From the NCBI GenBank assembly GCA_964036315.1, contig OZ038482.1, positions 7,716,020-7,780,019 on the forward strand: a stretch of 64,000 nucleotides of DNA, written 5' to 3'. This DNA is from Acanthosepion esculentum (lineage: Eukaryota > Mollusca > Cephalopoda > Sepiida > Sepiidae). The position numbers were made by a program, and so were the translations under genes. Below are positions 37,301-50,600 of this stretch, one piece after another. Within the stretch, counting starts at the first letter, position 1, and each line of letters opens with the position of its first letter. The notes beneath the pieces were generated by a model that was given only the letters and a program-made list of their open reading frames with translations, made no database searches and was not told the origin of the DNA.

Positions 37301-37660
37301 ATAAAAAGCTAACCGTCCAAACTTCGTGATTAGAGACCGCAAAGAAAAGATGTGCCTTCTTATTTACATGGCAGTCCCTGAAGACTGTAATGTATGTTTG
37401 AAGATCTTCAGAAAACTATCAAAATACAAGGACCCTGAAATCGAAATCTCAAAGATGTGGCACATGAGAACATCGACAATTCCAGTTTTAGCTGGAGACC
37501 TCGGATTGATTGGAAAAGATTCCAATAGAAGGGATTCCTGGAAGCCCATGACTTAAAGAAATACAAAAATTATACTCACGAGTACAGCCCACAACTTACG
37601 AAGACCAACTGCTAATACTACCCCAGGCTACTTCATCACCAAAAAAAGACATCGTGACTA
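34310..37660 (+). pseudogene. LINE-C, long but decayed copy (RT and C-terminal domain)
   Basis: The RT domain is legible in pieces from about 35720: an AFDNVSHSWILK palm block near 35847, then GIFQGDSLS, LLFCLSLILLTHELNNNSHG, and the catalytic box YMDDIKLFAKDYNELKGLLN from 36140. After this come NTLKCFSDDKSMYFGLDKCA and KYLRISEGDGIQHTQMKEKV (to 36531). Downstream fragments give HHPKADVDRLYVPRSEGGRG near 36553 and the C-terminal domain with MAVPEDCNVCLKIFRKLSKY (37366) and KMWHMRTSTIPVLAGDLGLI (37453). Stops and frameshifts break it throughout; an upstream part (34539-35125) holds lysine-rich fragments of the N-terminal region. By RT and C-terminal wording I place it near the R2/NeSL-like LINEs; an assignment to another clade is possible. 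Confidence 0.75.
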
Positions 37661-37729
37661 TAAACAACCAAAAATATAAACTTAAATCTAACAAAAATCA
37701 CCCACACCCTTAACCTTTCCTTCTCCAAG

Positions 37730-37971
37730 AATTGTGGTATTCGTACCAACTTCTGCAGTTTGGATTCGTTCCTCTTCGAAAAGTCTCTGGACAGCCTAGC
37801 TCTCTGCGAAACTAACTTTAACTCGCAAATCCCCTCTTCTGATTTCTTGATTCCTGGCTACCTTCCTCTACTTAGAAAGGACTCTAAAGTTCACATGGAT
37901 GGCCTGGGTGTTTATGTCCGCGAATATCTCCCGCTAGCTAGGAAACTCTCTCTTGAATCTCCAGACCATTC

Positions 37972-38039
<68 letters not shown>

Positions 38040-41000
38040 GTTATTCATTCAGATATCTCTTCTTTCTTTACCGTTTCCCTCCCTCTCATGACTGTTGCGT
38101 GCTAGATAGTATTTCCAATAATACTGACAAGGCCATCTCCCTACACCCGTTTGCAAACATATTCGTGTTCGGTGACTTTAACGCCTACCATACCAGGTGG
38201 CTTAAACATTCTGTCACTGATCTCGCTAGAATCCAAACCCTTAACTTTTCAATCAAGCCTTCACGGTTGACTTTCCTGCGCGTTTCCCCATTAACCCTGA
38301 CGGAAAGGCTTCTCTTCTCGATCTCATTTTTACCTCTATCCCGGACTCTTGTCACGCTACGCAGCTCTTATCATGCATCGATGCATTCATCTCAGCAAAG
38401 GAAGTACAAAGTTAAACCGCGTTCGTCTCCTTGGTTTTCACCTGCTTGCTCATCCGCCGTAGCCCACTGGAATCACTTCTTCCGACTCTACCAGAGCGAC
38501 GTCTGATTGCAACAGACATCTCTCTGTCTCTGCTCGTAACACGTGAAAACGTGTCCTCAATGAAGCAAAGTTACCGTTTGCTAATAGAATGAAACAATGT
38601 ATTGCATCTCACAATTTTGGTTCTACATATTATGTGCGGCTCTGCAAGAGTGTGCTGAATAACAGCAAATCCTCAATCCTTTCTCTATTCAATCAATTTG
38701 AAGTCCTAACATCTACAGCAGATAAAGCTGAATGCTTTGCTCGCAAATTCTCATCCAACTCAACACTTGACTCATCCGGAGTGCCCACACCTGATTCTCC
38801 GTCTATCTCTCCTGAAATCCGTAAGCTATCTCTTCTTTCTCTACCGTTCCCTTTCGTCTCAAGACTGATATGTGCTCGGTTGTATTTCCGATAATATAGA
38901 CAAGGCCTTCTTTCTACACCCGTTTGAAAATATATTCGTGCTCGGTGACTTCAACTCCCACCATACCCGGTGGCTTAAATACTATGTCACTGCGAGGAGC
39001 TGTCATCCAAACCCTTAACTTTTCAATCACTCAATCCCTCACTCAAGTGGTTGACTTTCCTACGCGTTTCCCCGGTAACATTGAAGGTAGATCTTCCCTT
39101 CTCGATCTCTGTTTTACGTCTATCCCTGACTCTTGTCACGCTACGCAGCTCTGCCCTCTTGGCAACTCTGATCACGCGGTAGTATCTGTAAATATCTCCT
39201 TCTACTCCCCCACCAGCCATGAACCTCCTACTAACAGAATATATTTCTGTTATCAACGCGCAAACTGGGACTCGTTCCGTGATTTCTTTCGTGTCGTCCC
39301 ACGGAATGTAGTTTTTAATTATCCAATTCAAAAATGTGCGTCTGTGGTCTCCTCCTGCGTAAAAGCCGGCATCAATGCTTTTATTCCAGCAAGGACATAC
39401 CAAGTTAAATTGCGCTCATCTCCTTGGTTCTCACCTGCTTGCTCAGCTGCTATAGCCCATAGGAATCACTTCTTCCGTCTGTACCAGAGTGACATGTCTG
39501 ATTGCAACAGGCGTCTCTTTGTCTCTGCTTGTAATGTGTGCAATCGTGTCCCTAATGAAATAAAGTTACTCTTTCCTGATAGAATGAAACAACGTATTGC
39601 ATCTCACAATTTTGGTTCTACAGATTATGTGTGGTTCTGCAAGAGTGTGCTGAATAACAGTAAATCCTCAATCCCGCCTATATTCAATCAATTTGAAGTC
39701 CTAACATCTACAGCAGATAAAGCTGAATGCTTTGCTCGCAAATTTTCATCCAACTCAACACTCGATTCAAGCGGAGTGTCCACACCTGATTTCCCCACTA
39801 GAATTGAGGCTCTAGTGAGTGATATGTGTATAACCCCGTCGATGATCTTGGACATCATTTCTATATTAGACCCCCATAAGACAAGTGGGGGTGACGTCCT
39901 AAAGAAATGTACTCCCGAGCTAGCTCCAGTTCTCTCCAAACTATAAAACTACTACCTCGCTACTTCCTACTTTCCAGCTTTCTGGAAGTCCTCGTCTGTG
40001 GTCCCTGTTTCTAAGAACCTTCTGATCCCTCTAACTACCACCCTATCAGTCTCCAACCATTCTTCGGCAAACTCTTCGAGGATTTAATCAATGTCGAAGT
40101 GGTTAAGCATCTTACCTCTCACGATCTACTCTCTGGCAAACAATATGGATTCCGTTTTCTGTTTTGTCCGGTCCACCGCTAATGTGCTTACGACCATGAC
40201 TGAATATGTATATCAAGCTCTTGATAATAACGGCGAAACTCGAGCTGTGCCTACAGATATCTCGAATGCGTTTGACAGGGTTTCGTATGCTGGTCTTCTA
40301 TGTAAGCCTCATGGTATTACAAGACGATTATTTGATTTAATCCAATCATTCCAATCAAATCGTGAAATGAAGATTGTTCTGAACGGGCCATCCTCCAGAT
40401 CCTTTCATACTAATGCGGGTGTTCCTCAAGGCTCCATCCTGGGACCTACACTGTTTCTGATCTTCATCAATGATCTTCCTGATGTCATCACTTCCCAAGT
40501 AGGCATCTATTCAGACGACACTAACATTTAATCTTGTCTCAATAGTAAAACCGGTAGCGCTGACAAAGTTAAACTGGCCGCTGCTCTCGAAAAGGACCTG
40601 GTTTGTAAATTTTAATGCCTCCAAAACTAAACTGCTCTCATTTAACCACCACAGAGAATTTTCTCTGCCCAGCATCAGCATGGTTGATGCTCGACTCTTG
40701 GCTTCACGTTTTCGACCCACTTGAGGTGGATCAACTACATTGAATCAATAGCTGTATCTTCTGCAATGAAACTTGGTTCTCTGTGTCGTGCCAGGTTTTT
40801 CTCGTCAGAGTTCATCTTGCACATTTACAAATCTACCATTCGTCTATGCATTGAGTACTGTTACCATATCTGATCTGGTACCTCTGCTGTTCATCTCGAG
40901 TTTCTCGACAAAATCCAAAAGAAGGATCTGCAATGTAATCGATCCTGACCAGTCATTTCGACTTCAGTCACTTTCTCACAGACGTTATATGGCTTCCCTC

Positions 41001-41380
41001 TTTCTTTTCTACAAATATTTTCATGGCAACTGCTCTGACGAGCTTTTTTCCCTGGTGCTTCGACTACATGAATTTAAGCGTGTTAGTAGATTGGCAAATA
41101 GGTCCCACCCTTTTAATGTTGAAATAGTTAAATGTAACGACCACTTCTAGTCTAACAGTTTTTTCTCACACTTCCCGACTGTAGAACTCCCTTCCTCTTA
41201 CTTCAAAATTTTAAATGCAGCGTCAACCGCCATCTTCTGTTGAATTGAACTTTGTTCATCTTTTTTTCCTTTCTTCAATCTCCTCTGTACCCAGTCTTTT
41301 CTCTCACTTTCACTCTTTGCAATCTCCTATGTGCTAATGGCACTCCCGACTTGCTTGGGGTGAAATGCTTAAAAAAACTG
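37730..41380 (+). pseudogene. LINE-A, long copy with endonuclease and RT, internally duplicated
   Basis: The APE-type endonuclease begins with DSFLFEKSLDSLALCETNFN (37760) and DGLGVYVREYLPLARKLSL. A (TC)n tract occupies 37976-38036. The endonuclease GDFNAYHTRWLKHS motif is at 38170, and a second copy of the same region (FVFGDFN-type words, DFPTRFPGNIEGRSSLLDLC, SDHAVVSVNISFYSP) at 38925-39200. The linker (VLNNSKSSI, FNQFEVLTSTADKAECFARK) also appears twice, at 38655 and 39650. The RT follows: YVYQALDNNGETRAVPTDIS, NAFDRVSYAGLL, VPQGSILGPTLFLIFINDLP, and IYSDDTNI (catalytic YADD has become YSDD-like) at 40506-40529. The C-terminal part YKYFHGNCSDELFSLVLRLH is at 41010. The 3' end (cttgcttggggtgaaatgct) is at 41354. 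Stops and frameshifts show it is inactive. The endonuclease plus RT organisation fits the CR1/Jockey group. Confidence 0.88.
37976..38036 (+). repeat. (TC)n tract inside LINE-A coding sequence
   Basis: About 30 TC units replace part of the endonuclease codons (translated as Ser-Leu repeats). It has either expanded from a short Ser-Leu codon run or been inserted by slippage. Confidence 0.9.
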
Positions 41381-41439
41381 CTTGAAATTACTTTAATTAC
41401 ATTTCAGATATAAAATTAAAGCTAGCAAATAGGGTCTCA

Positions 41440-41770
41440 GAGACATGCCCTTGAGAGATAGTAGGATATGTGAGCCTTCAGTCAGTTATGTGCCATATGT
41501 GATACGCGCTTAGGCGATCATGTATCTTTCGATACATGACTGACGAGGCAGATTTTTCCCTCAGTAGGTTGCCATTTCTTTCTGCAGTAGGCCGGTTGCC
41601 ATCCAAGGCTACAGAACCCAGTCTGTCCTGCTATTTACTCATAGCTGGTGGTGGGAGGAGAAGAGGATTCATTCCTTTCCCAAAAGTACTAGCACGTAAG
41701 TGAATGTAATGGATTCGACTGGAATTCGAACTCGGCTCTCCGATTCCTCAATCCGAGCCGCCTTGCTTAG
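41440..41770 (+). mobile_element. SINE-related repeat copy
   Basis: The block gccggttgccatccaaggct, acagaacccagtctgtcctg, gaggattcattcctttccc and ggattcgactggaattcgaa (41592-41735) recurs at 63898-64000, and in more divergent form at 6720-6850. The ggaattcgaactcgg part is a B-box on the opposite strand, so the element is tRNA-derived and read on the minus strand. Confidence 0.65.
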
Positions 41771-41875
41771 CTTTAATGGTTAGACTTCATCTTTCTTTGA
41801 TGACCAGGCAAAACTTGTTAAATGGTAGGGAGGATTTCATCCTCTCACCACTACACACTATGACAGATGTTAGGA

Positions 41876-42200
41876 TGAGTTACATTCAATAGTTCCACTA
41901 ATTTCGACCTTCCCAACTCGGAAGCATCATGCCATGTTCATGGTGGCAAACTATCTACATTGTGTTCCTTTGATAAGGAGCAAGTTCCAGTCAGACAGAT
42001 TCTTCCGCAGAACTGTTGCTTTGGGGAACAAACTCCTATGAGGATGCTTCCTTGACAACTACAATCATGATCACGTCTTGAGCCAACCGATATCTATCCT
42101 CCCCGTCCTCATATGTATTACTTACTTCTTCCACTTCCAACAATCTCACTCAGTAACCATCTACCTTGAGTAGCCCTTGGGCCTTGTATTAGGTGAACTT
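41876..42200 (+). mobile_element. LINE-B fragment, C-terminal RT end
   Basis: It encodes HAMFMVANYLHCVPLIRSKF, QSDRFFRRTVALGNKLL, a stop, then GCFLDNYNHDHV, and ends in IYLE, stop, PLGLVLGEL. The same layout (IVANHRHYLCIPSVRSKFHS) is found at 51.65 kb. It is related to, but distinct from, LINE-A. Heavily decayed. Confidence 0.6.
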
Positions 42201-42209
42201 AGGGACAAA

Positions 42210-42992
42210 AATACATTTTGCTTTAGAAAATTACCTCATTTCCTTGGCATTAAACTAAATTTCCCCGATAAGTTTTCTTTAAAGTAACTATTTTTCAGTT
42301 CCCAAATTTCCGGGTTTTTTAACCCAGCACAGTGTGTGTGCTTGTGTGTGCGTATCAAATTTAAATTTGCTTATTAAATAGGGAGATTAAATGGTAGATT
42401 AAAAGTTAATTCTGACTCACTTGTTAATCTCATTCTAAAGTACCCAGTATGACATACATTCTTAGGTTTCATATCATGTGTATTTATCATATGACATACA
42501 TTAAGAATAACAGTAAAAAAAAATATAAAGCAACAACAAAAAAAACCTTAACCAAAGTCTACAGAGATAGTTCTACTTCTTTTAACTGAAGCAAATATTT
42601 GACAAATAAAGTCTTGACCCACCTAAGTGTGCTAAAAATATCAATGTGATAACAAATGCCACAAACACCCCACCCACCAAATTACTGACATCCTGTAGAC
42701 AAGTGAAACCACAGAATAGATAAAGAAAGTGAAAACAAGACATTTTTATAAAAACCTCCTTTGCTTTCAGTTAATTTGTAATGCATCGGCAGAAGTAAGG
42801 GTTCAATCCTTATTCTTTCCAAAGGATTTTTTTTTATTTCTGCTTAGAATAATCAACTGAGAAGTAGTAATGATTTCATTATTCTAATAGATTCAAAGTT
42901 TACGAAACAAGCAGGTAAAACAATTCTTTTTCACAAGTGATCATTTTTTTTCCAGTGTCAAGATTTTAAAATGCTTATTCCATTCAGAAAAT

Positions 42993-43043
<51 letters not shown>

Positions 43044-43370
43044 GGAAAACAATGTATACATTTTTATATATCAGAATAATTTTATGAATATTTTTTTACA
43101 CTTTATCATAATTTTCATCAAATATATATCTTTTTAGAGATTTTATTCTTTTAAATAATGTGACATAATAGAATTCAGCTCTAATCAGGACACTCATATA
43201 AAATCATTTACAGTCCACTTCTGAGTGTGAAATATCTGGTGTTTTTATGACCAGCAGTAAAATCTTCAACGTGGCCACCAAAAGGAAATAAAATAAATAG
43301 AAGAATAAATAAAAACTTTGGGGAACAAGTGCCACTTCGCTGGAAGTAGATAATTTGTCTGGATTTCTGC
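42210..43370. other. AT-rich non-coding sequence
   Basis: No supported gene. It contains a (TA)n tract at about 42993-43041 and short AT-rich repeats. Otherwise nothing recognised. Confidence 0.5.
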
Positions 43371-43374
43371 AATG

Positions 43375-43510
43375 AGTTATTTACATACGGACCATTGTCC
43401 TCATCTTTGAGGTTATTATCATAACATTTGGCCACTGTGTCACCCATCTTTCATCAGGTCTTTGTCAAAGTGAATCCTTTATTCAATCTTCAAAAGTAGA
43501 TTGTTCTCAT
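43375..43510 (-). repeat. Diverged copy of the palindromic 107-bp element
   Basis: Words in the minus orientation (cctgatgaaagatgggtgac, tcaaagatgaggacaatgg, tccgtatgtaaataac) match the 7.3-8.1 kb family in order. It is about 30% diverged and has no inverted partner. Confidence 0.55.
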
Positions 43511-43649
43511 TCTGTTGATCATGCCTAGGGCTATCTCGTCATCTTAGTTACTGCTCTGTTTCCACTCAGTACAATTACATACATGTCACAAACTGCACTT
43601 TAATCTATTTTATCCCATGGGACACTCCCGAGTGGAGAATTTGGTGCCT

Positions 43650-45600
43650 TAAACCTGCCTACTGATGAGTGTTGCTACTGCTTGTCAGATTTGACTGCAC
43701 TCACCAAAGCTTCTCTTTTTCTACTGTGACTGCTGCTGTTGAAGCATTGCTGTCATTTTTCTTCCTTCCTTTAACATTAAGGATAATCTGTTTGCGTGTG
43801 GATGTGCTATTTATGCATGTCCACATTTCTCGGCCGATTTCGAGGAAATTCTACACACGTGTTGCAAATTTACCAAGATAGGTCAAGACTAACATTTCAG
43901 TCCTTAAACCCCGCCCCCAACACCTCCTGGATTTCATCAGAAAAATAGATAAAACTGAAGGTGGGTACGACTTTTTGCAAAAACCGAGGCAACGTTACAC
44001 GCGAACAAAATTTTTACTGGATGAGCTGATTTTCTTTGCACTTAATGCAAAACATAGCTAACTTGATAGCTTTGCTGCAAAATTGGCTTCACAAAAACTT
44101 GCCAAAAATGAGAAAAAAAACTCAGGTTTCTCACACTAAAAATAAAAATTTGAATAACTTCATTTTTTATCCGATTTTCTTCAAACATGTCGCAAAAAAT
44201 TTGCCATAATGCAAGAAATAAAAAAATGTGGTCTTAGTCCTGCTCGCTTCCCCTTGTATAAAGAAACCATGAAAATCTGTTCAAAAAGTCTATTTTGGGG
44301 CAATAACTCCCTTATTTTTCATCAGATGCTTTCCAAATTTGCAATGTAAATTACATATGACTCACATTGTCTTGCATGAATGTTTGGTTTAGATTATTTC
44401 AGTTAAGTGGATGAAATCTGCGACAAACTTGATCCAAAATCGGCTTTTCCCATTTAGTCAATAATTTTTTCCTGATTCTGTCCTAAATTGGCATTCAAGC
44501 AACCTCTGATACAAAAATTGTTTGAGAAGGAATATTGAAGCGTTAAAAGGGAAAAATTCCTGAAGAACCTCTTATTAACCCCAGCTTTACAGTAAACGTG
44601 TGAAGAAGGAAGGAAGCATTCATATTTTGCACTTGCGGTTAAATCAAGCTCTGACACTTCAACTCTGTTTTTGTTTATTAGATTTGTGAACAATCCAATA
44701 CTATTTGAAAGTTATTGTGGTCAGAGGAAATTTATTGAATATCTAAAACACTGAAAAAATTTAACCCCGAGCAAAGACCACACAAGAAGGTTTTATTGAT
44801 AGATTTCCTTTATTAAGAACAAGCACTTGTGAAGGACATACTGTAAAAACAAGATGAGGGGTGAGTAGCTTGGTATACCAATGGATGATGCATGCAAGGG
44901 GGTATTTAGACAGACATTTCTAGACAGGTGGATGCAGTTATACAATTGCACCCATGTACACCCGGGCAATTCTGGGTATCTTGGCTAGCCATTAATAAGT
45001 TTAAAATATTTTAAACCTATCAATGATTTTCTTTGATAAACAATTAGCTTTCAATCAACCTTTAAGTGGATTTACATCACTTTTTTTTCTTTTCAACATA
45101 CCTCCCCCCTGCTATTATATGCAATGGAAAAGTTAGTGAGAAAGAAAAGCACATTGCCTGCTCATCAGAGTTGTTAGTTTCATTTCAAACGTCTTAAAAC
45201 ACCTCCCCTAAATTTGTGAGATGTTTGCACATTAAGTTCATTCTGACTTGCTCAACAGTCAGAGCCACGATGATGGCATCTATTTCTTTTGACCAAATAA
45301 AAACTGAATCTAAAATCAGAGTATTTATATAGTGATGTTTATTTCTTGAAAATGGATATAGAGTTTGCTAGACTCACAAGGTTCCTAATTTGGTTGACCA
45401 TGTCAGTAACGTCTTGAGCTACAACTTCAATAATGGTCCATGAACAAGTAATAAAGCGACAAAAATATTTTGTGGCTCTAGGCTTTCTGCATTCATTCCA
45501 TTTCAAATTTGACTTCTAAACAGCAAAAGATGACATTGATAAAAATGAAATAAAAAAATTTGAGATAAATATCTATCAATATACTTTTTTTAAATTTCTT
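43650..45600. other. Non-coding sequence, possibly an old repeat
   Basis: Repeated-element-like wording (cggccgatttcgaggaaatt at 43833; caaaaaccgaggcaacgtta at 43978; ttatccgattttcttcaaac at 44167) suggests an ancient transposon, but no terminal repeats or coding blocks could be established. No host exon is recognised. Confidence 0.3.
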
Positions 45601-45639
45601 TGAACTATTTCAAAGGCTTATTGGAGTTGGTTAAATATG

Positions 45640-45870
45640 TATAACTGTCATCTAGGGTTCATGAGTTAAATTCCTGGTGCAGGTAGCAAAACATTGATTC
45701 AGCAGGAACAAGGAATAACTTGCATCCGAGGGACAAAATAATACAATGTATAGATACCCCATACCAACCAAAGAATGGATACCTGATGAGGGCCAGAGGA
45801 TACTTGTCTGAACTACAAAAACTATAATCATCAAGACATGAACAATAGTCTGAATAAATTAAAAGCATTT
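45640..45870 (+). repeat. Highly diverged relative of the palindromic element
   Basis: The order 'aaagaatggatacctgatga', 'gggccagaggatacttgtct' and 'atgaacaatagtctgaataaatt' parallels the 7.5-7.65 kb unit (cacctgaagaag, gatgaggacaatagtccgaat). Homology is plausible but weak. Confidence 0.35.
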
Positions 45871-46507
45871 TAGATTGTTAAAATTACACCTTTAAGTGCC
45901 GAATCTAGGTGCATCGTCAGTGTTGTTGCTCCCATGTCACTGGAAGTTTCGAATCTAAATAAACAACAGACTTCTTCGATGGGCAACCCGACCGAATATG
46001 ATCAGTATTTGGCCAAACAAAATTTGCTACTAGCTATAGGATGTGCTTTTTATATATTCCTCCAGAAAACGGCAACTAATCAAGTCTTCACTTGGGCTCT
46101 TCGATGTCATCGATCGGGTATGCTTGGTTGTACTGATCTTCCTACATGCGTCCAAGACAGCGTGTTTTTTGGAAGAAAGGTAAACAAACCAATAAATATA
46201 TATATATACATTAACAAAATAAAAACGATTTATTATACTGGGTTGTCTCACGACTTCCTTTTCTTTCTCTTCCTCCCCTTTTAACTTCTTTATTATATCG
46301 TATTTGTTTGAACTTTTTTCTCTTTTTATAACTTTCCTTCTTATTCTTAACTACACTTAACAAAATATTTACATACAATAGTGATCAAGAAGACTTAGAT
46401 TATTTACAAAAAACTCCTAAAATACGATATGAATAATTTGGGATATTGATTGAATAAAATTCTAATAAATTCCGTTTAAAAAAACTAAGAGAAATAACAT
46501 TTAACTA

Positions 46508-47596
46508 AAATTGCTTAAAGGCTCCATCCTAGGTCCTACTCTGTTCCTCATATTTATAAACGACCTTCCTGACGCCATAGACTCCCAAGTCGGCATCTAC
46601 GCTGACGACACCACTATTTACTCCTGCCTCAAACACAAATCTAGTGAGGCGGACAAAGCTAACCTGGCAGCTCAAATTGAAAAGGACCTCCAATCGGTTG
46701 TGAACTGGGGTGAGAAATGGATGGTTAACTTTAACACCTCTAAAACAAAACTGCTCTCTATTAACCACCACAAGGATCCATCCCTGCATCCCATTAGAAT
46801 GTCTGATGACCAACTTCTCGAGAGCTCCTCCCTGCGGCTGCTCGGTCTCACGCTGTCTGCTGATCTGAGATGGAACAAATACATCGAGTCAGTTGCATCA
46901 GCCACTGCAAGGAAAGTTGGTTCTCTGTGCCGAGCCAGGAAATTTTTCTCCCCGGAATCGATCCTTCAAGTCTATAAATCGACCATTTGCCCTTGCATGG
47001 AGTATTGCTGCCATATATGGTCTGGGGCCCCTGCTGTTTGCCTTAGGGTTCTTGATGAGATCCAGAGACGGATAGGCAACGTGATTGGCCCTGATCTGTC
47101 ATCTCGTCTGCAGTCGCTCTCTCACAGACGCGATGTTGCCTCGCTCTGCCTTTTTTACAAGTACTTCCACGGTAATTGCTCTGAGGAGTTGCATTCGCTT
47201 GTCCCACGAGGCTGGCATCCCGCTCCCACACCGTGGAAACTGTTAGATGTAGACGTCTCTTCTACTCCAATAGCTTCATGTCTCGCACATCTCGCCTATG
47301 GAACTCCCTTCCCTATTACTGTTTCCCTGACAAATACAATCTCCAACGGTTTAAGTGTAGCGTCAATCGACATCTCCAGTTGCCTTGATCTATCCACTTC
47401 CCTTCTCCACATCCTTTCATTTTTCATTCCTATCTGCTCTCGCTCCGGATCTTCTGTGGCCCCCTTGCCTTGATCGACCCACTGTCTTTCTCTTTCTCCA
47501 CATCCTCTCCTTTACCACTCCTATCTGCTCTTCCTCCAACCCTTCTATAACCCCTTGCGTGATAGTGGCCTCCGGCTTTGCTTGGGGTGATACGAT

Positions 47597-47610
<14 letters not shown>
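46508..47610 (+). mobile_element. LINE-A, 5'-truncated but well-preserved RT
   Basis: It opens at GSILGPTLFLIFINDLPDAI and continues without a stop through the catalytic box GIYADDTTIYSC, DLQSVVNWGEKWMVNFNTSK, LLGLTLSADLRWNKYIESVA, YCCHIWSGAPAVCLRVLDEI and YKYFHGNCSEELHSLVPR. Close to 47215 the frame shifts by one. In the next frame the C-terminus is intact: HTVETVRCRRLFYSNSFMSR, TSRLWNSLPYYCFPDKYNLQ, RFKCSVNRHLQLP, stop at about 47388. The 3'UTR ends with ttgcttggggtgatacgatt and a poly(A) tract at 47603-47631. This is the youngest-looking member of the family here: YADD intact and only one frameshift. It is truncated just upstream of the RT GSILGP motif. Confidence 0.9.

Positions 47611-47631
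<21 letters not shown>
47603..47631 (+). repeat. Poly(A) tail of the LINE-A copy
   Basis: About 29 uninterrupted As directly after the LINE-A 3' end. Confidence 0.9.
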
Positions 47632-47636
<5 letters not shown>

Positions 47637-47639
47637 CAA

Positions 47640-50600
47640 GATATTTACATGTTAAATACTAGTTAAAAAAGAAAACATAACATGTAAATTATCTCGATGT
47701 CAAAGACCATTTCGAAATTATAATGAAAAAGAATAATCAAAAAAGAAATCTGAAGCAAGAAAAGCATGATTTTATCTTTTAATTCAAAGTTTACATAAAA
47801 TAAAACCAATCCCAACAAAGCATGCATGTTGGTCAACAAAATATTCCAAGCACTATTACATCATTGCAATGCTAAAACATTCATTGGTGCATTTTCTACA
47901 TTTTTAATTTTAAAAAATGAAGTCATTAACAAAGTTTAACAAAAAAATTAAAAAGGTGAAGATAAACACAGCCAAAGAAAAAATTCTTCACCTAAAATCA
48001 GTAACAAAAACCTTTGCAGTTTTAATCAGTGTAAAATACGGCAGGAAGAGATTTTTTGCAAATATCTTTAATAAAGGAAAATCAAAAAGAAAAAGCACAA
48101 AATGAGAATTTTTTCATGGTCACAAAGATTAAACTTGTATCAATTTAAAAAAAAAAAAAAATCCTAAGCCAAAAATTAAACCAAAATAAAATCTTTATCT
48201 ATTTTGTTGCGTGTTTACAAAATATCACAAGGCAAATTGATCAAAAACCGTGAAATCATTAGTTATACAGAAATTAATAACCGACAAAAAATTCTTAACA
48301 TTTTAAGAAAATTAGTTGTAAGAGTTTTTTATCATTTATTCTAAAATTTGACTGAAATAAAAGCAAAATAATTCAAAATTTTATTTTATAAAATGTGGCA
48401 GTGAAATTTTTTTTTCTTCCCTTTTATGTTTTTGTTTCCTTGAAAGATGATAAAAGTAATCGAGAAACACATTTGGACAGACTTACACAGAATTCAAGAT
48501 ATTCTTTGTAAATGTTAGACTTGATGGAAATACAATAGGAATATGAAAAAAAGAAATTGAATATACTTGTTTTAAAAAAATATCACATCTAACAAAAAAG
48601 AAAAAAAATATCACATCTCATTTACCAGTGAAAATGAAAGCAAATAAAAGAACAATGAATGTTGAACCAAAAGCATCTCATGAATTACACGTTCGACCAA
48701 TTCCAATTGGGAAATCAAAAGAATCTTGACTCCAAATAAAAACTTCAGCCACTTACATCAAAAGAATTCCAGATAACAGCATTAGCCATTTTCATAACAA
48801 AAAAACAATTACTCCTGCAGTTAAAATTTATTTTTTTTAATGAAAAATCAGTAAATCTTGACAAAAAATTTATTTTCTAAAGAAATTTTAGATACAGATA
48901 TTCTGTAATTAGCATTTCTATACTAAAATCTTTTCAACCTAAAGAAAAAAAAGAAAAAAGCATAAAACATTAGAAGTACAAGTAGAAAATAAGATTGAAA
49001 TCTGAAATGATGCATGTTAATTTACTTTTCTTCAAATTAAAGATTATCTTTGAGGTTACACTAGTTTAAGAACACTGAAAATCTTATTTTCTGATTAATC
49101 ATATCAACCAAAGACTTATTAAACTAAAGAAAAAAAATGGGACACACAAAAAAAAACATGAAGTGTTTGTACTTTGGTGAAATCAATGGTAGTATTGTGT
49201 ATAAAAAGACAGTTGAGTGCTTATCTTAGAAATTATCTGGCAGAATTACAAAATTGACATTTTATATCTTCAAACTTTTGAGTAAAAACGTTGAAAGAAA
49301 TTATAAATTTGGCTGATGGAAAACGCAGAGGGTCGTTAGTGTTAAGCAAGTTCACAATTCATGAGAGAGAAATAAAAAGCAGAAAATATTTCCAGCAAAA
49401 GAAACGCAAACAAGCATAAATTTTGTATGTGCATTTTGAATCAGTTGAGTTGCCAAAATCAGCAGTTTGTGCATTGAATTCTTGCAGTAATACAAACATA
49501 ACATCTCGAAGGTAAAACATCGAACATTGTGTAGAATGGGAAAGGATACTGGATGACATTTAACGGAATTTGAATATTTCAGACAAACTGACGAATAATA
49601 ATGATTCAAAGAGAAATTCAAAACACTGCTTGCAATTCTTTTAATCTTTAACATCCAGGATTACTTTAAAATCAAAAAGAATTAAAGACATAATTTAGTG
49701 ATTTTCTTTTATGCACAATGCAAAAGTTGAAGACAAAACATCAATGTTCATTGTTGCAGCAAATAATCTTTATTTCCAAATATTATTATTGATAGTATTG
49801 TGTGAAATATGATTCTATTCCTCAGTCACTGCTGACCAAAACTCAAAAGTTGAGCAAGTTTTTGAACTAAACACTGAGAAAACTTCTATAGACAATCTTA
49901 ATTTGAACAGAGAATCTAAAGTAGGACAAAATTCCGATTGGCTAGCCAGCATAAAAAGGTTGATGAGTTACAAAGTCTTCAGAAAGTGACCATTATAAAA
50001 TCAAGACACATCTTGACCATGATGTTTTATAGACCACACATACATTGATCCTACAATAAAAGAACAATACAATCAAATATTTGCTCAACATTCTCATAGA
50101 CGCTTTTAACTATTTAATTCTCCATATTAAAAAGACTAAGGAAATTTCAACTTAATACATCATGTTTGCTATTTTCTTTTATGGCATAGAATTTACACAC
50201 AAATTCAAACAGATGAAATCTGGAAGTATTTTTGTGATCACAATTTTCTCAATGACAACAAACCAAATGACTATTAAATAAACACACCAAGTGACTATCA
50301 AATAAACAACAGTTTGAATCTTAAAAGAAATTTTTGGATCAAAAATAAATATGAAAATATCTTGTGCTATTTAAAATCAAGCTTGGCCAATTGTAAAGTC
50401 AAATTTCATTTTAATCAGATTTACAGAGTAGATATACACACAATCAAAAAATGACTGACAAGGGAAAAAAATGGATGAGAAAGTTCTTTGAATTACAATG
50501 ATTTTTCAACATTAAATACAGAATTGAGAATTGTTAAGTTGATGTTGGAATAATAAATGCAAAAGTCAGCCATGAATTAAATTGTTCCAACGTAGATTAT

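Noticed and set aside
47917..48105. A 62-codon lysine-rich frame (ribosomal-protein-like appearance)
   Set aside because: Lys, Ile and Thr bias follows from the A-rich strand; no matching family and no exon signals.
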